A DNA stretch of 64,000 nucleotides, from the NCBI RefSeq assembly GCF_014207535.1, contig NZ_JACHGK010000013.1:90178-154177 (forward strand), given 5' to 3'. A program made the translations under genes and the position numbers. Under the pieces are notes generated by a model that saw only the letters and a list, made by a program, of their open reading frames with translations, made no database searches and was not told the DNA's origin. Positions 16,793 through 24,896 of this stretch are shown here, piece after piece. How positions within the stretch are numbered: position 1 is the stretch's first letter; each line of letters starts with the position of its first letter. The stretch comes from Bacillus benzoevorans. Its GTDB lineage: Bacteria > Bacillota > Bacilli > Bacillales > Cytobacillaceae.

Positions 16793-18216
16793 TGTATATT
16801 AATGGGAAATGGCTGGAAACAGAACAAACATTAGAAATCAAAAACCCTGCCAATGGTCAAGTAGTTGACCGAGTCTTTTTAGTTGGAAAAGAAGAAACGA
16901 AACAAGCGATAGAGGCTGCTAAAAATGCATTTCCGGCGTGGTCTGGATTGACTGGAGAACAGCGTGCTGCTTACCTGCATAAAGTGGTTGATTTATTAAC
17001 TGAAAAGAAAGAGCACCTTGCCCAAACGATTACGAAAGAAATGGGGAAGACGATTCATAATGCTCGTTATGAAGTAGGAAGTACGATTGCTTTCTTTAAA
17101 TGGTATGCGGAAGAAGCACGCCGTGTATATGGTGATCTAATTCCTGCATCTGCTCCAAATAAAAGGATTTCTGTTTTAAAGCAGCCAATTGGAGTAGTCG
17201 GAGCGATCACGCCATGGAATTTTCCGTTATCCATGAGTGCAAGAAAATTAGGTCCTGCACTAGCGGTTGGTTGTACGGTTGTATTGCGCCCTTCCCGTGA
17301 GACGCCATTATCATCCGTGGAGCTTTTCAAAATTTTTGCAGAAGCGGGTCTGCCTGCGGGGGTTGTGAATCTTGTCATTGGGAATTCTTCTGAAATTGTC
17401 GGAGAATTAATGGCAAGTGACACGGTTCGAAAGATTACCTTCACGGGCTCTACTGAAGTGGGCAAGAAATTGATTCGCCAATCAGCTGACACGGTCAAAC
17501 GTGTATCGATGGAGCTTGGCGGGCATGCTCCGTTTATCGTATTTGAGGATGCCGATATCGACCTTGCGATTGAAGGTGCGATTAGCAGTAAGTTTTCATC
17601 AACGGGGCAGCAATGTGTTTGTACAAATCGTATTTATGTCCATGATTCGATTTATGACACATTTGCCCGCCGCTTTGCGGATAAAGTTGCATCGATGAGA
17701 ATTGGGGATGGCTTAGATGAGAGTACCCAGTTAGGTCCATTAGTGAACCAAGAGGGTGTTGATAAGGCACATGATCATGTCATGGATGCTGCGGGGAAAG
17801 GGGCAGCTATTCTTTGCGGTGGTCAAGCGTTAACTGAAGATCAATATCAAGCTGGCTATTTTTATTCCCCAACTGTATTAGCAGAGGTAACCGAAGAGAT
17901 GAAAATTACCTATGAAGAAACATTTGGTCCTGTCGCGCCATTAATTCGTTTTCATGATGAGGCTGAGGTGATCGCAAAGGCGAATAACATCGAGTATGGG
18001 CTGGCTTCCTATTTTTATACAAATGATCTGTCAAGAGTGCATCGCGTTTCCGAAAAACTGGAGTATGGCATGGTAGGGGTGAATGACCCGGCCCCATTTG
18101 CGGTACAAGCTCCATTTGGCGGAGTGAAACAAAGCGGACTGGGAAGAGAAGGCGGTAAATACGGTTTAGAAGACTATCTGGAAACAAAATTAGTTTCGGT
18201 AGCGATCCGCAGTTAA
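16792..18216 (+). CDS. NAD(P)-dependent aldehyde dehydrogenase (succinate-semialdehyde dehydrogenase-like)
   Basis: A 474-residue aldehyde dehydrogenase. Pro-Trp-Asn motif ITPWNFPLSM, catalytic Glu241 (SMELGGHAP), nucleophile Cys275 (STGQQCVCTN), and C-terminal GVKQSGLGREGGKYGLEDYLETK are all intact. It starts one base inside the end of the iron alcohol dehydrogenase gene, so the two products likely act in sequence: alcohol to aldehyde to acid. In a cyclohexanone-like route it would make a dicarboxylic acid. The truncated relative at 8973-9311 shows a duplication in this island. The exact substrate is inferred. Confidence 0.92.
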   Translation: MYINGKWLETEQTLEIKNPANGQVVDRVFLVGKEETKQAIEAAKNAFPAWSGLTGEQRAAYLHKVVDLLTEKKEHLAQTITKEMGKTIHNARYEVGSTIAFFKWYAEEARRVYGDLIPASAPNKRISVLKQPIGVVGAITPWNFPLSMSARKLGPALAVGCTVVLRPSRETPLSSVELFKIFAEAGLPAGVVNLVIGNSSEIVGELMASDTVRKITFTGSTEVGKKLIRQSADTVKRVSMELGGHAPFIVFEDADIDLAIEGAISSKFSSTGQQCVCTNRIYVHDSIYDTFARRFADKVASMRIGDGLDESTQLGPLVNQEGVDKAHDHVMDAAGKGAAILCGGQALTEDQYQAGYFYSPTVLAEVTEEMKITYEETFGPVAPLIRFHDEAEVIAKANNIEYGLASYFYTNDLSRVHRVSEKLEYGMVGVNDPAPFAVQAPFGGVKQSGLGREGGKYGLEDYLETKLVSVAIRS

Positions 18217-18217
18217 C

Positions 18218-18321
18218 CGGGACGCAGGGACAGGTAAAAAATTTTATGGTTAATTATCTGAAACTTAACATTATTAATAATTATCCGCAAATTTTGAACT
18301 GGACACAGGGGTCTTGTCCCA
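18218..18321. repeat. split type I repeat with AT-rich insert
   Basis: The left half GGGACGCAGGGACAGG (near 18220) and right half GGACACAGGGGTCTTGTCCC (18301-18320) flank about 65 AT-rich bases. The element lies between the aldehyde dehydrogenase and the SDR gene. Confidence 0.55.
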
Positions 18322-18364
18322 CAAAGTGTATCGGATGATCGAAAAATTGAAAGGGTGATTGTTT

Positions 18365-19135
18365 ATGGCTAAATTAGATGGAAAAGTTGCCATCGTTACT
18401 GGCGGTGCAGGCGGGCTCGGGAAGGAAACGGCTAAAGTTTTCCTGCAAGAGGGTGCTAAGGTCTTAATAGTAGACTTAAGTGAAGAAGCACTCTTGAAAA
18501 CGAAAGAAGAGCTTCATCAGTATGGAGAAATCATTACCGTTAAAGCGGATGTTTCGCAAGAATCTGACACGATCAATTATGTTAAAACAGCAGTAGAGTA
18601 CTGGGGTAAAATAGATGTCTTCTTTAATAATGCCGGTATTGAAGGGAAATTTTCTTCTTTTGTAGAAACAACTGTTGAGAATTTTGATCAGGTTATGAGT
18701 GTCAATGTCCGTGGTGTATTCTTAGGAATAAAGCATGTGCTGCCAGTCATGATGGCTCAAAAATCCGGCAGCATTATCAATACTTCATCGGTTGCCGGCC
18801 TTATGGGCTGGTACGGTATCACACCATATGTTGCTTCAAAACATGCTGTCATCGGGTTAACGAAAAATGCCGCATTGGAAGCAGCAAGTTCAAATGTACG
18901 TGTGAATTCGATTCATCCAGCGCCTGTTAACACGCGAATGCTGCGTTCCGTTGAATCCGGATTAATGCCGGGCCAAGCAGAAGCAGCGAAGGAAGCCATC
19001 ACGAATGAAATTCCAATCGGCCGTTATGGAGAACCCATTGATGTAGCTAAATTGGTGTTATTCCTGGCATCAGATGATAGTACTTTTATTACTGGAAGCC
19101 AGTATAGAGTAGATGGTGGAATAGGAGCGAAATAA
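18365..19135 (+). CDS. SDR family alcohol dehydrogenase (possible cyclic/secondary alcohol dehydrogenase)
   Basis: A 256-residue short-chain dehydrogenase. Cofactor motif GGAGGLGKETA, acidic residue VDLS selecting NAD, NNAGIEGKF, catalytic Ser in NTSSVAGLMG, YVASK, and the C-terminal ITGSQYRVDGG are present. The ATG at 18365 has AAGGGTGA seven bases ahead; a frame two codons longer starts with TTG. Position at the end of the island suggests it oxidises the secondary alcohol to the ketone used by the monooxygenase, as ChnA does for cyclohexanol. That order is inferred. Confidence 0.88.
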   Translation: MAKLDGKVAIVTGGAGGLGKETAKVFLQEGAKVLIVDLSEEALLKTKEELHQYGEIITVKADVSQESDTINYVKTAVEYWGKIDVFFNNAGIEGKFSSFVETTVENFDQVMSVNVRGVFLGIKHVLPVMMAQKSGSIINTSSVAGLMGWYGITPYVASKHAVIGLTKNAALEAASSNVRVNSIHPAPVNTRMLRSVESGLMPGQAEAAKEAITNEIPIGRYGEPIDVAKLVLFLASDDSTFITGSQYRVDGGIGAK

Positions 19136-19142
19136 TCTATTG

Positions 19143-19186
19143 GAAAACGCAGGGACGGACTGGTTCCTGCGTTTTCCTGTTTTCTT
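19143..19186 (+). terminator. terminator of the catabolic island
   Basis: A perfect eleven-base stem GAAAACGCAGG / CCTGCGTTTTC with a twelve-base loop is followed by CTGTTTTCTT, eight bases after the SDR stop. The loop contains GGGACGG..GGTTCC, a type II repeat core. Confidence 0.8.
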
Positions 19187-19214
19187 CCAAAGTAGTATAC
19201 CCCGGTGGAATATA

Positions 19215-19247
19215 TTAGGGAAACAGCAGAAACGTCCCCTTGTTTCG
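19215..19247. repeat. type II hairpin repeat
   Basis: ATTAGGGAAACAGCAGAAAC then GTCCCCTTGTTTC. A TATAAT sequence (19251-19256) lies immediately after it, so the repeat may abut the flippase promoter. Confidence 0.75.
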
Positions 19248-19288
19248 TGGTATAATAGTTCAGTTCGATTTCATTGTAGAAAGACGTG

Positions 19289-20650
19289 ATGATTATACTA
19301 AAGAGCAGTTTTTGGAATTTATTTGGTACGCTGATTGTCGTCATAAGCGGGGCTGTGATTACAGTAGTAGCACCAAAAGTTCTTTCGGAAGAGGATTTTA
19401 ATTTATTTAGAACCTTTATGCTTTATTCTACATACGCTGGAATTTTACATTTGGGGATTGCCGATGGATTTTTATTGAATAATGTCTCTTTAGGAAAAAA
19501 AGAGGCTTTTAAAAATTTAAGAATCAGCTTGCCATTTATCATCCTGCAGCAAATTGTGTTTTCCTTGTTGATTTTTCTTGTCCTGCTCTACTTTGTTGAG
19601 AAGCAAACAACCATTTATATTGCGGCAGGCGTATTGCTGTTTTCCATTGTTTTAAATGTCCGGACGCTGATGGATAACTATCTGATCATTATCAAGGAAT
19701 TTAAAACATCGAATGTCATCAAGATAGTGGATAAAATCGTCTATTTAATTTTATTCTTTATCATGATCGCCTTTTTACAGCCAAGCTATGAACAGATTAT
19801 GCTTTACAGTATTATTGCCTCTGCGCTGGCATTATTGATTTTAATCGGAAAAGTAAGAGCGCGCCCTGAAATACCGAAGCAATTTTTGCAAAAAAATGTC
19901 TCCGATATTAAAGTAGGGAGCCAGTTATTATATAGCAATTTATTAATTATCGTCTTATTTAACATTGATAGTGTCGTGGTGAATTTATTTTTAAATAAAG
20001 ACTTTGGTAAATTTGCCTTTGCCATCAGCATCGTGATGTTAATCAACTCGTTCGCCGAGTCGACTTCGCAGGTGTTTTTCCCGTACCTGGCTACGGATTT
20101 AAAAGAAAATATGTTTAAGGTGAATAAGGTGATTGTGTTCGCGATCTTCGGCATTTGGCTGTTGATTTTGCAGTTTACCTATTTGGCCATTCCGGTCATC
20201 GAGTGGGTGTATCCAAATTACGCAGCCAGTATCCCGGTGCTGCTCGTTTATATGTTAATGTCATTGTTTACGTTGATCATCCGCGTATCGCAAAACAATC
20301 TCTATAAGGTAAAACTAATGCAGGTTCGCTTTATTAAAATTGAATTGGGCGTCCTGCTGTTTACTATTGTTTGCTTAGGTTTCATGTACAAGCATCTGTC
20401 CATGATGGGCATTGCCCTAGTTATCATGGCAGCAAGAGCCATTTGGTATTTGTTCAATGAATTTGGGATTGGCAATAAAGACCGCTCCATCCTTTATTTG
20501 CTGGCGGGCTTTATCGTCTACAGCGGACTGTTCGTTCTGCTTTATGCTAAAGTGGATAGCCTCTGGCTGCAGCTTCTTGCTTTCTTGGTTGTGTCGTTGC
20601 CGGTTTATCTTGGCTTGGCTCGGAAGATGAAGCAGGCTGTGGCAAAGTGA
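19289..20650 (+). CDS. polysaccharide/oligosaccharide flippase-like membrane protein
   Basis: A 453-residue protein with about twelve to fourteen hydrophobic segments, of the MATE-like flippase superfamily (Wzx/PST type). It opens with SSFWNLFGTLIVVISGAVITVVAPKVLS, a typical first helix. The frame can start at GTG 19286 or ATG 19289; no strong Shine-Dalgarno is visible (GAAAGACG). It is isolated from the exopolysaccharide operon 32 kb away and has no glycosyltransferase beside it, so its cargo is unknown. A clear terminator follows at 20704. Confidence 0.78.
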   Translation: MIILKSSFWNLFGTLIVVISGAVITVVAPKVLSEEDFNLFRTFMLYSTYAGILHLGIADGFLLNNVSLGKKEAFKNLRISLPFIILQQIVFSLLIFLVLLYFVEKQTTIYIAAGVLLFSIVLNVRTLMDNYLIIIKEFKTSNVIKIVDKIVYLILFFIMIAFLQPSYEQIMLYSIIASALALLILIGKVRARPEIPKQFLQKNVSDIKVGSQLLYSNLLIIVLFNIDSVVVNLFLNKDFGKFAFAISIVMLINSFAESTSQVFFPYLATDLKENMFKVNKVIVFAIFGIWLLILQFTYLAIPVIEWVYPNYAASIPVLLVYMLMSLFTLIIRVSQNNLYKVKLMQVRFIKIELGVLLFTIVCLGFMYKHLSMMGIALVIMAARAIWYLFNEFGIGNKDRSILYLLAGFIVYSGLFVLLYAKVDSLWLQLLAFLVVSLPVYLGLARKMKQAVAK

Positions 20651-20703
20651 TGACGTGAGCGGGGAAGCTGGTATAGTGGTGTTCCGTGAAATATATGTGC
20701 AAG

Positions 20704-20740
20704 AGCCGATTGGTTTGCGAAAAATCAGTCGGCTTTTTTT
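20704..20740 (+). terminator. rho-independent terminator
   Basis: AGCCGATTGGTTT pairs with ATCAGTCGGCT (one G-U) and is followed by seven T residues. It ends the flippase transcript and separates it from the tandem array. Confidence 0.88.
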
Positions 20741-20762
20741 GTGCTGGAAAATAGAAAGGGCT

Positions 20763-21742
20763 ACCTCAAAAGGACAGGATGAGGGAGGAACTAGGAAAAG
20801 CTGTCTAATAGAAGGCCTCAAAAGGACAGGATGAGGGAGGAACCCGGAAAAGCTGTCTAATAGAAGACCTCAAAAGGACAAGATGAGGGAGGAACCCGGA
20901 AAAGCTGTCTAATAGAAGACCTCAAAAGGACAAGATGAGGGAGGAACCCGGAAAAGCTGTCTAATAGAAGGTCCCAAAAGGACAGGATGAGGGAGGAACT
21001 CGGAAAAGCTGTCTAATAGAAGACCTCAAAAGGACAGGATGAGGCAGGACCCCGGAAAAGCTGTCTAATAGAAGACCTCAAAAGGACAGGATGAGGGAGG
21101 TATTCGGAAAAGCTGTCTAATAGAAGACCTCAAAAGGACAAGATGAGGGAGGAATTCGGAAAAGCTGTCTAATAGAAGGTCTCAAAAGGACAGGATGAGG
21201 GAGGAACCCGGAAAAGCTGTCTAATAGAAGGCCTCAAAAGGACAAGATGAGGGAGGAACCCGGAAAAGCTGTCTAATAGAAGACCTCAAAAGGACAGGAT
21301 GAGGGAGGACCCCGGAAAAGCTGTCTAATAGAAGACCTCAAAAGGACAGGATGAGGCAGGAACCCGGAAAAGCTGTCTAATAGAAGACCTCAAAAGGACA
21401 GGATGAGGGAGGACCCCGGAAAAGCTGTCTAATAGAAGACCTCAAAAGGAAAGGATGAGGGAGGACCCCGGAAAAGCTGTCTAATAGAAGACCTCAAAAG
21501 GACAAGATGAGGGAGGACCCCGGAAAAGCTGTCTAATAGAAGACCTCAAAAGGACAAGATGAGGGAGGACCCCGGAAAAGCTGTCTAATAGAAGGTCCCA
21601 AAAGGACAAGATGAGGGAGGAATTCGGAAAAGCTGTCTAATAGAAGGTCTCAAAAGGACAGGATGAGGGAGGACCCCGGAAAAGCTGTCTAATAGAAGAC
21701 CTCAAAAGGACAGGATGAGGGAGGAATTCGGAAAAGCTGTCC
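20763..21742. repeat. tandem array of nineteen 52-bp units
   Basis: The core AAAAGGAC recurs from 20767 to 21703 with an exact 52-base period; I count nineteen units. Each carries GGACAG, then ATGAGGGAGG, a variable block (AACCC, ACCCC, AATTC, ACTCG and others), then GGAAAAGCTGTCTAATAGAA. GGACAG and CTGTCT can pair across about 23 bases. The period is not a multiple of three and every unit has TAA/TAG, so it is not coding. The final unit ends CTGTCCGAACC. There are no unique spacers, so it is not CRISPR. Confidence 0.97.
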
Positions 21743-21775
21743 GAACCGAATGGTACCTACATTGCCAAAATAAAA

Positions 21776-21803
21776 GAGACAGGGAGCTGCCCCCCCCTGT
21801 CCC
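21776..21803 (-). terminator. hairpin repeat acting as terminator
   Basis: Read on the minus strand, GACAGGG..CCCTGTC arms are followed by TCTTTTATTTT. They start right after the stop codon at 21805 and resemble the type I repeat. Confidence 0.65.
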
Positions 21804-21804
21804 A

Positions 21805-22362
21805 TCAAGCTGGACTTTTTGTCCTTTTTTTCAAGTTTTCCTCTAAATGCGTCAGCGGATAAGTAATCACTGGCAATGCGAACAAAGCCCAAGGGATGAG
21901 ATATCCGAGCAAATAATAGTCTACCCCATTGATAAACATGTATTTAAACGCGAGAATAATTCCACTGATGACAGCCGCGAAGATCCCGCCCCAAAAGGCT
22001 GGAATGATGCCAATGATATACCAAAGAATTTTTAAAAGAATATGCGGCATAAAAGGAGAGCCACTTTGCAGGATTTTCCAGCTAATATCCAGGAATGTGA
22101 TCGGGATGCTCCCCATGACGACTAATGCGCTTTTCACCCCATCCATTATCGTTGGTTCCTCTGAAGTCGAAACGTTTATACCTTTATCTAATGTATATTC
22201 GAAAATAGTAAACTTTTGATAAGTTTGTTCACTTTGAATGACTGTTTCAGCAGAAAAGTAGAAAAAAATAGAGGCGATAAAAACAAAGATCCATGTCACC
22301 CGGGTCGAAAGAGTGATTAATCCATTTATCGCATGCAAGACACTCGTAGTTTTATGTAACAC
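21805..22362 (-). CDS. hypothetical integral membrane protein
   Basis: A 185-residue protein with about four hydrophobic stretches: residues 20-38, about 80-96, 108-135 and 150-170. A polar loop (about 40-75) follows the first. I do not recognise a family. It is flanked by the two 52-bp repeat arrays and is transcribed alone. The start at 22362 is the first in-frame ATG; the upstream sequence ATAAGGAAGGATAGC offers a plausible RBS. A hairpin repeat just past its stop probably ends the transcript. No function can be given. Confidence 0.7.
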   Translation of the reverse strand: MLHKTTSVLHAINGLITLSTRVTWIFVFIASIFFYFSAETVIQSEQTYQKFTIFEYTLDKGINVSTSEEPTIMDGVKSALVVMGSIPITFLDISWKILQSGSPFMPHILLKILWYIIGIIPAFWGGIFAAVISGIILAFKYMFINGVDYYLLGYLIPWALFALPVITYPLTHLEENLKKRTKSPA

Positions 22363-22530
22363 TGCTATCCTTCCTTATCTATTATTTCAATCCATACTTT
22401 TCAATCATACTATTCAGATAATTTGTTGACAATTGTTTCCTTGGGAAAATCCGAAGAATTACCAAGTTCGCGACTAAAGTTTGTGGAGCTTTTTTGTGAT
22501 TTATAGGGCTAATTCCCCGTTTGCATTGAA

Positions 22531-22558
22531 GCAGGGGGACGGTTCTCCTGTTTCCCTA
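22531..22558. repeat. type II hairpin repeat
   Basis: GGGGGACGGTTCTCCTG then TTTCCCTA, the reverse-oriented form of the type II motif. Confidence 0.8.
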
Positions 22559-22652
22559 ACTAATTCCATTTTACTGGTACTAAATAAAAAGAAGGCTGTC
22601 CCAAAAGTCATTTTCCATCGGCTTTTGGGGCAGATCTTTTTGTTTCTGGATA

Positions 22653-22810
22653 AAGGACATTTTTTGGAGAGGAAAGGGAATGATTGCCCTTCATAGCCCG
22701 GATGAAGGCCTTTTTTATAGAGAGGAAAGGGAATAATGTCCTTCATAGCCCGGATGAAGGACATATATGTGGAGAAGACAAAGCAAAATGTCCTTCACGA
22801 CCGACCCGGA
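22653..22810. repeat. three-unit array with the same 52-bp period
   Basis: AAGG recurs at 22653, 22705 and 22757, a period of 52. Units carry AAGGACA ... GAGAGGAAAGGGAA ... TGTCCTTCATAGCCCGGATG. AAGGACA and TGTCCTT form arms across about 25 bases, the same layout as the nineteen-unit array although most bases differ. Confidence 0.8.
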
Positions 22811-22828
22811 TAACCAAACCAATATAAA

Positions 22829-22855
22829 AAAGGGACGGCCGAGTGCCGTCCCTTT
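22829..22855. repeat. perfect 11-bp hairpin of the GGGACGG family
   Basis: AAAGGGACGGC, loop CGAGT, GCCGTCCCTTT. It may be a type II derivative or act as a terminator. Confidence 0.7.
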
Positions 22856-22899
22856 GTCCTAGTATATCTTCCAGACAATTATTCACATTTATTTATCCG

Positions 22900-22976
22900 C
22901 CTTAACGGGCAGTTAGAACTTCTGCTTCCAGATACTGCGTATACGAAGAGAATGGAAGACTCACTGTCCGTTAAGG
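22900..22976. repeat. 77-bp element with 14-bp inverted ends
   Basis: Ends CCTTAACGGGCAGT and ACTGTCCGTTAAGG are complementary with one G-U pair. A second inner pair, CTTCCA/TGGAAG, continues the stem. There is no open frame. It looks like a small mobile or structured intergenic element. Confidence 0.65.
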
Positions 22977-22994
22977 TCAGAAAGAGGAACTAAC

Positions 22995-23022
22995 CATCAG
23001 CAGGATGGGGACCCTGCTGATG
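22995..23022 (-). terminator. terminator of the Rieske oxygenase operon
   Basis: A ten-base stem CATCAGCAGG / CCTGCTGATG lies eleven bases past the stop at 23033 on the minus strand, followed by GTTAGTTCCTCTTT. The T-run is weak. Confidence 0.65.
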
Positions 23023-23032
23023 GGGTTACACA

Positions 23033-23527
23033 TTACAGGATGATACTAACGCGAGAATGTGGTCTTAATGCTTCAAGATCTAGTAATGATTTGCGATCTT
23101 TGATTTTTAATTCGCCGTTTTGTACTACTAAAGTGTGTTGGTATTGACCAACATAAGCATCAGTGAAGCCGTAACGCATACGGTATACGATGAAGTTAGC
23201 TGTAATTTTTAGCTCAGCACCAGTTTGTTCTTTAATTTGAACATTTGTGATGAATCTTCTTGTACGTGAACGTGGGTTTTCAGCATGTGCCCATTTATCA
23301 GAAAGACGTTTTACACGTGCTGTTAATCTGTGATGATCGTCAGCAACTAAGTATAAGCTGTTTCTGTGGTCGCCTTCGTTGTTGTCAGTAGTAGGTATTG
23401 CATAAGTTGCATCGTCTGTTAATAATTGCATCCATTCTTCTAATTTCCAAGAATCAAGTAAATCTGCTTCTTTAAATAATAATTGTTCTACGTCTTTTAC
23501 AGTAATTTGTTCATTAGCAATAGTCAT
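23033..23527 (-). CDS. aromatic-ring-hydroxylating dioxygenase, beta (small) subunit
   Basis: A 164-residue SnoaL/cystatin-like protein typical of the structural beta subunit that forms the alpha3beta3 oxygenase. Family features are LLFKEADLLDSWKLEEWMQLLTDDATYAIP near the N-terminus, the middle block RSRTRRFITNV, and the end KDRKSLLDLEALRPHSRVSIIL. It follows the alpha-subunit gene by 18 bases with RBS AGGGAGG. Strong codon bias matches that of the alpha gene. It has no catalytic metal of its own. Confidence 0.92.
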   Translation of the reverse strand: MTIANEQITVKDVEQLLFKEADLLDSWKLEEWMQLLTDDATYAIPTTDNNEGDHRNSLYLVADDHHRLTARVKRLSDKWAHAENPRSRTRRFITNVQIKEQTGAELKITANFIVYRMRYGFTDAYVGQYQHTLVVQNGELKIKDRKSLLDLEALRPHSRVSIIL

Positions 23528-23545
23528 GGTTTTCCCTCCCTAAAA

Positions 23546-24820
23546 TTATGCGTTTGTTTCTTGAACTGCTTTTTCTTCTGCATTCATTAATGAATCGTAT
23601 TTTCTCCAGAACGCTCTCATTTGTTTTTCATCAGTAGTTGGAGAAACTTCTCTATGCATACCTCTTGAAATATCAGACCATTTAACTTGCTTAACAGTGT
23701 TTTTGAATCCAAGTTGTGCAGTTTCTAATGATTCGATATCATCTGGAGTTGCGAAACCGCCAGGTCCTAAGAATGTTAAGAAGTTATCTAATCTCAATTC
23801 TCTTTCTTTGGCATCTTCATCAACTGGTCCTAATGCCCATGCATTAATTTCCATGTAGTCAGGGGCTACAGGATCCCAAGTACGAATCGTTACAGATACG
23901 ATGTCATTGATGATTAGGTTAGGGAAAATCCATACGTTTCTGCTGATATCTGCGATCATACGAGCTTTTTCTTCACCATAAAGCTCTACTAATTCAGCGC
24001 GTTTTGCAGCAATACGAGCTTTCTTTTCATCAGACCAGTTTTCTTGTGCTTTTGCAATTGGACGTCCCCAAGGAGCTTCATATTGCATTACAGCGTGACC
24101 GCCTTCAAGTGCTTTTCCTTCGCCGTAAAGTCCTTTAGAGATATCTTGACCTTCATCAGAAATGTAATCAAGGTATGTTTTATGGTTGTAACCAACATGG
24201 TAACCATCGATACTGTTTTCACCTAATAGTTTCCAGTTAGCTCTAATTGCGTATTTTTGTGTTCCAGGAAGAACTTCCATGCCTGCAGCTGATTGATCAG
24301 CAACATAATCTAAATATACTTTTGCTCCGCCAAGGTATTCTTCAAGGCTGATTGCGTTATCGTCAAAGTTACAGAATACAAAGCCTTTGTAGCTTTCGTT
24401 TCTTACACGGTGTAAATCTAAAGCTTTTCTGTCAAAAGTTTCAGCATAACCGTCTTTTTCCATAGGAACACCAACTAGTTCCCCAGAGTTTTTGAATGAC
24501 CATGCATGGTAAGTACATAAGAAAGTTTTGCAGTTTCCTTGTTCGCCGCGGCAAACAAGTGAACCACGGTGAGTACATGTATTTAATAATACGCGAATTT
24601 CACCTTCTGCATCTCTTGTGAAAATAACTGGTTTTCCAGCAATTGTTCTTGTGTGGAAGTCACCGTTGTTTTTAATTTCAGATTCGTGACCAACATAGAT
24701 CCAGCACTTTTCAAAAATGTTCGCGCGTTCTTGTTCAAAAATTGCTTGGTCTACGAATGCTTCGCGGTTAACCAAAAATTGGTTTTCAGCCTTATTGTCG
24801 ATGATAAAAGTTTTTCCCAT
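23546..24820 (-). CDS. Rieske-type ring-hydroxylating oxygenase, alpha (large) subunit
   Basis: A 424-residue oxygenase. The Rieske [2Fe-2S] ligands are Cys82-x-His84 (TCTHRGS) and Cys102-xx-His105 (LCTYHAW). The mononuclear iron region NSIDGYHVGYNHKTYLDYI supplies the two histidines, with a downstream acidic DDIE. Such enzymes add O2 across aromatic rings using electrons from a ferredoxin and reductase. No electron-transfer gene is nearby, so partners must be encoded elsewhere. The substrate is unknown. Upstream is a perfect palindrome (24877-24896). Codon use is highly biased, suggesting high expression. Confidence 0.94.
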   Translation of the reverse strand: MGKTFIIDNKAENQFLVNREAFVDQAIFEQERANIFEKCWIYVGHESEIKNNGDFHTRTIAGKPVIFTRDAEGEIRVLLNTCTHRGSLVCRGEQGNCKTFLCTYHAWSFKNSGELVGVPMEKDGYAETFDRKALDLHRVRNESYKGFVFCNFDDNAISLEEYLGGAKVYLDYVADQSAAGMEVLPGTQKYAIRANWKLLGENSIDGYHVGYNHKTYLDYISDEGQDISKGLYGEGKALEGGHAVMQYEAPWGRPIAKAQENWSDEKKARIAAKRAELVELYGEEKARMIADISRNVWIFPNLIINDIVSVTIRTWDPVAPDYMEINAWALGPVDEDAKERELRLDNFLTFLGPGGFATPDDIESLETAQLGFKNTVKQVKWSDISRGMHREVSPTTDEKQMRAFWRKYDSLMNAEEKAVQETNA

Positions 24821-24876
24821 TACCCATTCCCCTTTTTGTTATTTTTTTTTGCAACAATTTGTTACCTGTCCCCTTT

Positions 24877-24896
24877 TTTCATCTATATAGATGAAA
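24877..24896. promoter_or_regulatory. perfect 20-bp palindrome, probable operator of the Rieske genes
   Basis: TTTCATCTATATAGATGAAA reads the same on both strands and lies 57 bases before the alpha-subunit start. Such length and position fit a dimeric repressor or activator site. No regulator gene is adjacent. Confidence 0.6.

Noticed and set aside
20763..21742. CRISPR array
   Set aside because: Units follow each other without unique spacers and there are no cas genes; it is a plain tandem repeat.
21689..21892. Minus-strand frame over the repeat array
   Set aside because: Made of repeat sequence plus the reverse of a membrane-protein end; no RBS and the array has stops in every unit.
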